From CAVUAF01 sp964460655 (lineage in GTDB: Bacteria; Acidobacteriota; Terriglobia; Terriglobales; Acidobacteriaceae), in assembly GCA_964460655.1 (NCBI GenBank), contig CAYWSH010000065.1, forward strand, positions 1-18,410: a DNA stretch of 18,410 nucleotides, in the 5' to 3' direction. Below the pieces are notes generated by a model, which made no database searches, had not been told where the DNA came from, and saw nothing but the letters and a program-made list of their open reading frames with translations. A program made the position numbers and the translations under genes. Within the stretch, counting starts at the first letter, position 1, and every line of letters begins with the position of its first letter. This document shows positions 5,487 through 11,608 of this stretch, in pieces.

Positions 5487-7349
5487 ATGCCCCGCAAGCG
5501 AATAGGGGAAGTACTGCGTGAACGCAAGGCGATCACGCAAGAACAACTCGACAAAGCGCTCACGGAACAAGCCGCATCCGCCATGATGCTGGGAGAACTC
5601 CTGGTCCAGCGGGGCACCGTCCCGAAGGACCAGATCATCTCGGCGCTGGAGGAGGTGGGCCGCTTCCGCTATGTGGATGCGCGCTACGCCACGGTGGAGA
5701 AGGCCGCGCTCGACCTGATCCCGCAGGCCGTGGCCTCGAAGTACTGCGTGCTGCCCATCGGCCGCGAAGGCAAGAAGGTCGTGTGCGTGATGGCGGAGCC
5801 GCAGAATCTCCACACCATCGACGAGCTGCGCTTCATCTCGGGCATGGACATCCTGCCGCGGCTCGGGTTCTCGGGCGAGATCCAGCAGGCGATCACCAAA
5901 TGCTATGGCGCCGTGCCGGCGCCGGCCGCCGAGGCGGAGCTGCCCTTCGTCGACCAGGTCGATACGTCCGACATGCAGTTCCTGACGGCGAGCCAGAGCG
6001 AGCGCAACCGTGCCGCGATGGAGGAATTCGAGGCCGAGCAGCGCAAGGAGCGCACGCCGGCGGTGCGGCTGGTCTCGGCCATTCTTTATGCCGCGGCGCA
6101 GAAGCGCGCGAGCGACATCCACGTGGAGCCGCACGCACTGGGCACGGTGGTGCGGATGCGCGTGGACGGGGTGCTGCGCGAGCTGACGCACGTCCCGCTG
6201 GAATTCAGCACGTTGCTGACTTCGCGCCTGAAGATCCTGGCCGACATGGACATCTCCGAGCGCCGCGTGCCACAGGATGGCCGCTTCCTGATGCAGATGG
6301 GCGACCGGAGGCTCGACCTGCGCGTCTCCACGCTGCCCACGCACTACGGTGAAAAAGTCGTGATGCGGCTGCTCGACCCGAGCGGGACCAAGGTCCCCTT
6401 CACGTCGCTCGGGTTCTCGGATTTTTGTGCTGACACGCTGAGCAGCCTGTTGAAGGCGCCGCAGGGCATGATCCTGGTGACCGGCCCCACCGGCTCCGGC
6501 AAGAGCACCACGCTGTACTCGGCGCTGAACCTGCTGCGTTCGCCCTCGGTGAACATCATCACGGTCGAAGACCCGGTCGAATACAAGATCGAAGAGATCA
6601 ACCAGGTCCAGGTGAACCCGAAGGCTGGCCTGACATTCTCCGGCTGCCTGCGCTCCATCCTGCGGCAGGACCCGAACGTCATCATGGTGGGCGAGATCCG
6701 CGACCAGGAGACGGCCGAGATCGCGCTGCAAGCCGCGCAGACCGGGCACATGGTGCTTTCGACGCTGCACACCAACGACGCCGTCGCCGCGGTGACGCGC
6801 CTGCTCGACCTCGGCGTGCCGTCATTCCTCGTGGGATCGTCGGTCACGGCGGTGGTGGCACAGCGGCTGGTACGCAAACTGTGCAGTTGCCGTGATGAAG
6901 TGCCGATGACGACCGAGCACGCCGCGCGGCTGGCGTCGGCCGGCATCACGGAGTTCGGTGACCGTATGTTCGTGCCCGCAGGCTGCGCCATGTGTGAAAA
7001 CTCGGGCTTCAAGGGACGCATGGGCGTCTATGAGTTGCTGGTCTTCGACGAGCACGTGCGCCAGGCCGTTCGTGACCAGGCGCGCGACGAGGAGATCCGC
7101 AGCCTGGCGCGCTCCGGCGGGATGAAGTTGATGCACGAGGACGCGCTCGAGAAGGTGATGCAGGGACTGACGACGATGGAAGAAGCCCTGCGCACCGTTC
7201 CGTTCGACAGTGCGGGCGGTAATCGCTGCCGGAGCTGCAGTAAGTCGTTGGCGCCGGCATTCCTGTTCTGTCCTTATTGTGGCGAAGGTACACGGCAAGA
7301 AAAGTCGAAGCCGCTCGCGCGCCACGCCGCCGCGGGAGGAGCCCGATGA
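5487..7349 (+). CDS. GspE/PilB-type secretion or type IV pilus assembly ATPase with C-terminal zinc ribbon
   Basis: Cytoplasmic hexameric motor ATPase (620 aa) of type II secretion or type IV pilus assembly. The N-terminus has two repeats of the MshEN pattern (RIGEVLRERKAITQEQL at about 5-21 and MLGELLVQRGTVPKDQI at about 34-50), a domain that can bind c-di-GMP. The ATPase core shows the Asp box ASDIHVEP (D210), Walker A GPTGSGKST (333-341), Walker B VIMVGEIRD (398-406) and the His box ending at H428 (LSTLHTND). The usual internal zinc site is C466-x-C468 with C500-x2-C503, a CxC instead of the common CxxC. After the normal C-terminus comes an extra zinc ribbon, C581-x2-C584 and C595-x2-C598. 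The stop overlaps the start of the PilZ gene. Pilus versus secretion role is unresolved; the PilZ partner favours the pilus. Confidence 0.93.
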   Translation: MPRKRIGEVLRERKAITQEQLDKALTEQAASAMMLGELLVQRGTVPKDQIISALEEVGRFRYVDARYATVEKAALDLIPQAVASKYCVLPIGREGKKVVCVMAEPQNLHTIDELRFISGMDILPRLGFSGEIQQAITKCYGAVPAPAAEAELPFVDQVDTSDMQFLTASQSERNRAAMEEFEAEQRKERTPAVRLVSAILYAAAQKRASDIHVEPHALGTVVRMRVDGVLRELTHVPLEFSTLLTSRLKILADMDISERRVPQDGRFLMQMGDRRLDLRVSTLPTHYGEKVVMRLLDPSGTKVPFTSLGFSDFCADTLSSLLKAPQGMILVTGPTGSGKSTTLYSALNLLRSPSVNIITVEDPVEYKIEEINQVQVNPKAGLTFSGCLRSILRQDPNVIMVGEIRDQETAEIALQAAQTGHMVLSTLHTNDAVAAVTRLLDLGVPSFLVGSSVTAVVAQRLVRKLCSCRDEVPMTTEHAARLASAGITEFGDRMFVPAGCAMCENSGFKGRMGVYELLVFDEHVRQAVRDQARDEEIRSLARSGGMKLMHEDALEKVMQGLTTMEEALRTVPFDSAGGNRCRSCSKSLAPAFLFCPYCGEGTRQEKSKPLARHAAAGGAR

Positions 7350-7690
7350 GCGCCCCCACACCGACGCGCGGCCACGCGGCACGCCAACACCTGCGCGCCA
7401 CCACCCACACCGATCTTTCCATCTCCTACGAAGGCCACAGCGAAGAGATCCCCACGCGCGTACCCGACCTCAGCGCGACCGGGATGTTCATCAATACCGC
7501 GCGCTCGTTCGTACTGGGCACGGTGCTGAAGATCTCGTTCCGGCTCGCCGGTTCCGGATACCTCGTGGAGACACGCGCCGAAGTCCGTTTCTGCCTGGAA
7601 GGCGTAGGTGTAGGGGTGGAGTTCGTGGAGATCAGCGACGAAGCGCGCGCCGCCATCGAGGCCGAACTAGAGCGTTGGAACCGACTGTAA
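7346..7690 (+). CDS. PilZ domain protein, probable c-di-GMP receptor
   Basis: A 114-aa stand-alone PilZ domain. Both c-di-GMP-binding motifs are visible: RxxxR as R13-QHL-R17 and the D/NxSxxG motif as D41-LSATG46 ('DLSATGMFI'). Such proteins bind the second messenger and act on pilus motors, motility or exopolysaccharide machines. The ATG lies in an ATGA overlap with the stop of the upstream ATPase and is preceded by GGGAGGAG with good spacing, so translation is probably coupled. An in-frame ATG at 7277 would extend the protein into the ATPase gene and is rejected on this basis. Pairing with an ATPase that has a MshEN-like domain suggests both sense c-di-GMP to control the same machine (inference). 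Confidence 0.9.
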   Translation: MSAPTPTRGHAARQHLRATTHTDLSISYEGHSEEIPTRVPDLSATGMFINTARSFVLGTVLKISFRLAGSGYLVETRAEVRFCLEGVGVGVEFVEISDEARAAIEAELERWNRL

Positions 7691-7692
7691 GG

Positions 7693-7710
7693 CTGTTCGC
7701 CAGCGAACAG
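7693..7710 (+). repeat. 18-bp palindrome just after the PilZ stop
   Basis: CTGTTCGC (7693-7700) and GCGAACAG (7703-7710) are perfect inverted repeats, 3 nt past the TAA stop. As RNA this is a 7-bp hairpin with a 4-nt loop. There is no U tract, so it is either a weak terminator or a protein-binding site. Confidence 0.5.
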
Positions 7711-7813
7711 TGGATTCGCGGCGGCGAACGGAACTCCGAACCTTCCCTGCTTTCCTTCCCCAAAGAATCAGCCACATAGCCGATGCCGCCGCTGGCACTC
7801 GGATTGCATCCGT

Positions 7814-7864
7814 CCTATTGCTAACCCATAGGAACGCTGCACGTCCTTATGGGGAAACCATAGG
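7814..7864 (+). promoter_or_regulatory. Two operator-like dyads upstream of padR
   Basis: Two imperfect inverted repeats share one design (7 bp, 5-bp spacer, 7 bp). Dyad 1: CCTATTG (7814-7820) and CCATAGG (7826-7832). Dyad 2: CTTATGG (7846-7852) and CCATAGG (7858-7864). Each has 6 of 7 matched positions, their right arms are identical, and they sit 32 bp apart, about three helical turns. The second overlaps the ribosome-binding site (TAGGAG) of padR. PadR regulators commonly repress their own operon, so these are good candidates for its binding sites. Promoter boxes are not clear; TTGCAT at 7804-7809 could be a -35. Confidence 0.6.
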
Positions 7865-7873
7865 AGACCGGGC

Positions 7874-8218
7874 ATGGGCGACAAAGCGGATGTTTGGCAG
7901 GGCACGCTGGCGCTGATGGTTTTGCGCACGCTGGAGGCGATGGGGCCGCTGCACGGCTACGGCATCGCGCGCCGCATCGAGCAGGTGAGCGAAGACCTCC
8001 TCGCCGTGAACTACGGCACGTTGTATCCCGCGCTGCTCAAGCTGGAGCAGGACGGTTTCATCGCCGCCGAGTGGGGCGTCTCCGACAACAACCGCAAAGC
8101 GCGGTTCTACCGGCTGACCGCTGCCGGCCGCCGGCAACTCAAGAAGGAAGCGCGGCAGTGGGAGCAAGCCACGGCCATCATGGCGCGGTTCCTCGCGCCG
8201 GAAGGAGGCACGCGATGA
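7874..8218 (+). CDS. PadR-family transcriptional regulator
   Basis: A 114-aa winged-helix regulator. The family signature is plain: 'TLALMVLRTLEAMGPLHGYGIARRIEQ' (about 11-37), 'NYGTLYPALLKLEQDGFI' (about 46-63) as the recognition region, and the wing 'RKARFYRLTAAGRRQL' (about 74-89), then a short C-terminal helix for dimerisation. These proteins usually repress a neighbouring transporter and themselves, with a small-molecule ligand. The ATG is preceded by TAGGAG at 8-nt spacing. The stop overlaps the permease start (ATGA, 8215-8218), so the two are co-transcribed and translationally coupled. A PadR gene directly before a large ADOP-type permease is a very common acidobacterial arrangement. 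Confidence 0.94.
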   Translation: MGDKADVWQGTLALMVLRTLEAMGPLHGYGIARRIEQVSEDLLAVNYGTLYPALLKLEQDGFIAAEWGVSDNNRKARFYRLTAAGRRQLKKEARQWEQATAIMARFLAPEGGTR

Positions 8219-10872
8219 GTACGCGCGCATGGTTCAGCCGCCTGGGCGGCAGCGTTTTCAAGAGCCAAGGCGACCGGCAGTTGTCGGCGGAGCTCGAAAG
8301 CCATCTCGAACTGCACATCGCCGACAACATCCGCTCGGGGATGTCGCCGGAAGAAGCGCGGCGCCAGGCGCTGATCAAGCTGGGCGGAGTGGAGGCGACG
8401 AAAGAGGCGTATCGCGAACGCCGCGGGCTGCCGCTCGTGGAGCAGACGCTGCAGGACGTCCGCTTCGGCATGCGCATGCTGCTGAAGAATCCGGGATTCA
8501 CGGTCGTCGCGTTGCTAGCGTTGGCGCTGGGTATTGGCGCGAACACAGCGCTGTTCAGCGTGGTGTACAGCGTGCTGTTGCGTCCCCTGCCCTATCGCGA
8601 AGGCGACCGACTCGTGGTGGTGCGGCAGTCGGCGCCACAAGCCGGCGTGCTGAACACGGCCCTCTCCGTGCAAGAGATCGACGACTATCGCGCACGCAGC
8701 AAGAGCATGGAGCAGCTCGAGGAATTTCACTCGATGATGTTCATCCTGCTGGGGCCGAAACCCGATCGCGTGCGCACGGGCGTGGTGTCGCACGGCTTCT
8801 TCAGCATGCTGGGCGTGCAGCCGATCTACGGCCGCAACTTCCGCTCCGATGATGACTTGCCGAATGCGCCGGCGGTGCTGCTGCTCAGCAACAAGTATTG
8901 GAAGTCGATGTTCGGCGGCGATCCGAACATTGTGGGCAAGACGGTGAAGCTGAACGACCGGTTGCACACCATCGTCGGCGTGCTACCACCGTTCCCGCAG
9001 TATCCGAGCGAGAACGATGTCTTCATGCCGGTGTCGGCGTGCCCATGGCGCATGAACAAACAGCACCTCGAGATGCGCTCCATGCGGATGATGGGATTGT
9101 TCGGGCGGCTGAAGGCGGGCGTGGATCCGGCTGCCGCCGATGCCGAGATCCAGGGGATCGCGTCGAGCTTCGTAAAGGAATTCCCGGCTGACTATCAGCG
9201 AAGCAAAGGATTCACCGGCCACAGTCTGCTGCTGCAGGACGAGCTGACGAAGAACGCACGACCGATGTTGTGGTTGCTGTTGGGCACCACGGCGCTGGTG
9301 CTCCTGATCTGCTGCACGAACGTCGCGAACCTGGCGCTGGCACGGATGATGGCGCGTGAACACGAGTTCGGCATGCGCTCGGCGCTGGGCGCATCGCGCG
9401 AGCGGCTGATGCGGCAGATGCTGGCCGAGAGTGTCCTGCTGGCGCTAGGCGGCGGGCTGCTCGGCTTGCTGCTCGCCTCGGGGAGCATCGACCTGCTGGT
9501 CACCTTTGTGGGCCGGTTCACGACGCGCGCTGCGGGCGCGGGATTGAGCGCCCCGGTGCTCGGGTTCACGTTCGCGCTCGCAGTGGTCACCGGGCTCGCC
9601 TTCGGCATGCTGCCGGCGCTCTCGGTGCGGCGTGCGCCGGCGACGGTGATGAAGATGACGGCAGCGTCCACGACGGAATCGGGACAGCGGCATCGCATGC
9701 GCAGCGCTTTGATCGTGGCGCAGGTGGCGCTGTGCTTCGTGATGCTCTCGGGCGCCGCGCTGATGCTGCGCACGTTGCTCAAGCTGGAGAGCGTGGACGC
9801 GGGCTACAACTCGGACCACGTGCTGACGGCGCGGCTGCCGTTCAACTTCACCAAACTGAAGCAGGGTGACAACGATACGGTGCGGGCGTTCGAGGGCAAC
9901 ATCCTGCGCGCGCTCGAAGGACTGCCGGGCGTGATCGATGTAGCGCTGACGTCGGCAGCGCCGCTGGACCAAACACGTGGGCCGGCGAATGCGCGGGTCG
10001 TCATCGAAGGACGCCCGATCGCTCCGAATGAACCGCAGGCACAGATGAATGTGATCACGGTTACGCCCGGCGCCTTCCGCGTGCTCGGGCTGACGCTGTT
10101 GCGCGGCCGCCTATTGGGCATGGAAGACGGGCCCGAAACGCCGCAAGTCGCCGTGGTGAGCCAATCGGTGGCGAAGCACTACTTCCCGAATGACGATGCC
10201 ATCGGGCATCGCATCTCGGGTGACAACGGCCAGCACTGGGTGAAGATCGTGGGCGTGATCGGCGACATGCACCAGTTCGGCCTCGACAAAGAGCCGATAG
10301 ACACGGCCTACGTTCCGGCGACGCAGCAGCCAGGGACGGGCATGGTGATGCTGCGCACGCAGACCGATCCGTCCGCTGCGGTGAGCATGCTGCGCGGCGC
10401 GATCGCGAACGTGGATGCCGAGCAGCCGGTGGTGGACATCAAGACGCTCGACATGCTGCGTGACGAATCGCTCGCCACAACGCGAGTTACCGCGCTGCTG
10501 CTCGGCATGTTCGCCCTGATCGCGCTCATCCTCGCGGCCACGGGCCTGGCGGGCTTGACGTCGTTCCTGGTCAGCCAGCGGACGCGGGAGATCGGGATAC
10601 GCCTCGCTCTCGGCGCGCAGGTACGACAGGTGCTCGGCCTGGTGTTGGCCCATGGCGTGAAGCTGATCGCTGCCGGTGTCGTGCTCGGAGCAGCGCTGTC
10701 GGTCGCTTCGGGGCGTGCGTTGCAGCAGCTGCTGTTCGGCGTCAAGCCCTTCGATATGCCAAGTCTGGCGGCCGTCGGCGCGATGTTGATCGCCGTGTCG
10801 CTGGTGGCGAGTTACATGCCCGCGCGCCGCGCCACCAAGGTGCAGCCCACGGTAGCGCTGCGCTGCGAATGA
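8215..10872 (+). CDS. ADOP-type permease (acidobacterial duplicated orphan permease, MacB/FtsX-like)
   Basis: A large inner-membrane protein of 885 aa with two MacB/FtsX-type halves but no ATPase domain of its own and no ATPase gene beside it. Order: a soluble prefix (about 1-80, with 'AELESHLELHIADNIRSGMSPEEARRQAL'); first membrane helix in 'NPGFTVVALLALALGIGANTALFSVV' (about 93-118) and a periplasmic MacB-like domain; an FtsX-like helix cluster from about 351; a second N-terminal helix and periplasmic domain ('LIVAQVALCFVMLSGAALM'); and a final FtsX core from about 754 containing 'TREIGIRLALGA' and 'MPARRATKVQPTVALR'. The ATG overlaps the PadR stop and follows GGAGG. Lineage-expanded in acidobacteria; its cargo is unknown, with export or stress sensing the usual guesses. 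The longer in-frame extension across padR is not used. Confidence 0.93.
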   Translation: MSTRAWFSRLGGSVFKSQGDRQLSAELESHLELHIADNIRSGMSPEEARRQALIKLGGVEATKEAYRERRGLPLVEQTLQDVRFGMRMLLKNPGFTVVALLALALGIGANTALFSVVYSVLLRPLPYREGDRLVVVRQSAPQAGVLNTALSVQEIDDYRARSKSMEQLEEFHSMMFILLGPKPDRVRTGVVSHGFFSMLGVQPIYGRNFRSDDDLPNAPAVLLLSNKYWKSMFGGDPNIVGKTVKLNDRLHTIVGVLPPFPQYPSENDVFMPVSACPWRMNKQHLEMRSMRMMGLFGRLKAGVDPAAADAEIQGIASSFVKEFPADYQRSKGFTGHSLLLQDELTKNARPMLWLLLGTTALVLLICCTNVANLALARMMAREHEFGMRSALGASRERLMRQMLAESVLLALGGGLLGLLLASGSIDLLVTFVGRFTTRAAGAGLSAPVLGFTFALAVVTGLAFGMLPALSVRRAPATVMKMTAASTTESGQRHRMRSALIVAQVALCFVMLSGAALMLRTLLKLESVDAGYNSDHVLTARLPFNFTKLKQGDNDTVRAFEGNILRALEGLPGVIDVALTSAAPLDQTRGPANARVVIEGRPIAPNEPQAQMNVITVTPGAFRVLGLTLLRGRLLGMEDGPETPQVAVVSQSVAKHYFPNDDAIGHRISGDNGQHWVKIVGVIGDMHQFGLDKEPIDTAYVPATQQPGTGMVMLRTQTDPSAAVSMLRGAIANVDAEQPVVDIKTLDMLRDESLATTRVTALLLGMFALIALILAATGLAGLTSFLVSQRTREIGIRLALGAQVRQVLGLVLAHGVKLIAAGVVLGAALSVASGRALQQLLFGVKPFDMPSLAAVGAMLIAVSLVASYMPARRATKVQPTVALRCE

Positions 10873-10910
10873 AGCTTGCTGGAGACTCGTGGGTCCGTGC
10901 GCTGGTTCGC

Positions 10911-10916
10911 TAGAAT
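10911..10916 (+). promoter_or_regulatory. Possible -10 element of tRNA-Arg
   Basis: TAGAAT ends 8 nt before the mature tRNA 5' end, a plausible -10 position. No recognisable -35 hexamer lies 16-18 bp upstream, so this is tentative. Confidence 0.35.
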
Positions 10917-10924
10917 AAGCCCAC

Positions 10925-11001
10925 GGGCCCGTAGCTCAGGTGGATAGAGCATCTGCCTTCTAAGCAGAGGGTCGCACGTTCGAGTCGTGCCGGGCCCGCC
11001 A
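10925..11001 (+). tRNA. trnR: tRNA-Arg (anticodon TCT)
   Basis: A complete cloverleaf of 77 nt. The acceptor GGGCCCG pairs with CGGGCCC (10991-10997), D stem GCTC/GAGC, anticodon stem TCTGC/GCAGA with loop CTTCTAA (anticodon TCT at 10959-10961), variable GGGTC, T arm GCACG-TTCGAGT-CGTGC, discriminator G and encoded CCA (10999-11001). It reads AGA (and AGG by wobble), codons expected to be rare in this GC-rich genome. The next coding sequence begins only 18 nt after the CCA. Confidence 0.97.
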
Positions 11002-11019
11002 GATCTCTGCGAGGGCGAA

Positions 11020-11502
11020 ATGAACACCCATCGGTTCGGCGTGAACGTAGCAGTCCTGCTCGTGGCAGTCGCGGCAGCCGCCCAGGAGAAGCCGAACTTC
11101 TCCGGCACATGGAAGCAGAATATGGAAAAGAGCCCGACCAAGAGCAGCTGGCTGAAGAGCTATCTGAACAAGATCGAACAGAACGACGCAACCCTGAAGG
11201 TCACCACGACAACCGTGGGCGACCGCGGCGAGCGCAGCTACGACCGGACTTACTCCATCGGCAAAGAGGAGAAGTCACAGGACCACGAGGGCGATGAGTT
11301 CACGACGACGGTGAAGTTCGATGCGGGAAGCCTCGTCTTCGAGACAACGGAGAAAGAGCGCGGCGCCATCCTGACGACGCGCGAGACCTGGACACTCTCG
11401 GCCGATGGAAAGACGCTCACCAAGGTCTTGAAACGGAGCGGCCCGCGCGGCGATTCCGAGCAGCAGTACGTGCTGGAGAAGCAGGCGATACCGAGCCATT
11501 GA
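11020..11502 (+). CDS. Small secreted protein with 'NFSGTWK' motif, function unknown
   Basis: A 160-aa product with a clear signal peptide (MNTHRFGVNVAVLLVAVAAAAQ, probable cleavage after AAAA or AAAQ). The mature part opens with 'KPNFSGTWKQN', a motif I know from many acidobacterial secreted proteins with a predicted lipocalin-like beta fold, and continues as a charged, beta-rich chain ('LKVTTTTVGDRG', 'TWTLSADGKTLTKVLKR'). No catalytic motif or cysteine is seen. The ATG at 11020 is chosen because the signal peptide starts there; the frame opens further upstream inside the tRNA gene. With an 18-nt spacer from tRNA-Arg, the mRNA is probably the tail of the tRNA transcript. The stop lies inside a 9-bp tandem duplication. 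Role unknown. Confidence 0.75.
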   Translation: MNTHRFGVNVAVLLVAVAAAAQEKPNFSGTWKQNMEKSPTKSSWLKSYLNKIEQNDATLKVTTTTVGDRGERSYDRTYSIGKEEKSQDHEGDEFTTTVKFDAGSLVFETTEKERGAILTTRETWTLSADGKTLTKVLKRSGPRGDSEQQYVLEKQAIPSH

Positions 11503-11515
11503 GGACATTGAGGAC
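11498..11515 (+). repeat. Tandem 9-bp duplication spanning a stop codon
   Basis: ATTGAGGAC occurs twice head to tail (11498-11506, 11507-11515). The first copy contains the TGA stop of the small secreted protein. Probably replication slippage with no effect on the protein. Confidence 0.6.
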
Positions 11516-11608
11516 GCCCCCATCCGTTCTTGGCCGCTCATCGAATACGCCCGCGGGGTCCACATGCCGTCACGAGCGCCCATTAATCATCGTCATCACG
11601 GAGACGCA

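Noticed and set aside
5481..6770. 429-codon minus-strand frame opposite the ATPase
   Set aside because: His/Arg/Gln-rich low-quality protein without motifs; shadow of a strongly recognised gene.
7894..8214. Upstream in-frame extension of the ADOP permease across padR
   Set aside because: It would translate padR in a wrong frame; the ATG at 8215 has GGAGG and the typical ATGA overlap.
8215..10872. Complete MacAB-type efflux system
   Set aside because: No MacA-like adaptor, ATPase domain or TolC-like gene is present; the two-half orphan permease architecture fits ADOP.
11564..11608. ATG at 11564 as start of the first receptor
   Set aside because: It adds a polar, His-rich leader before the signal peptide and lacks a good ribosome site; GTG at 11609 fits better.
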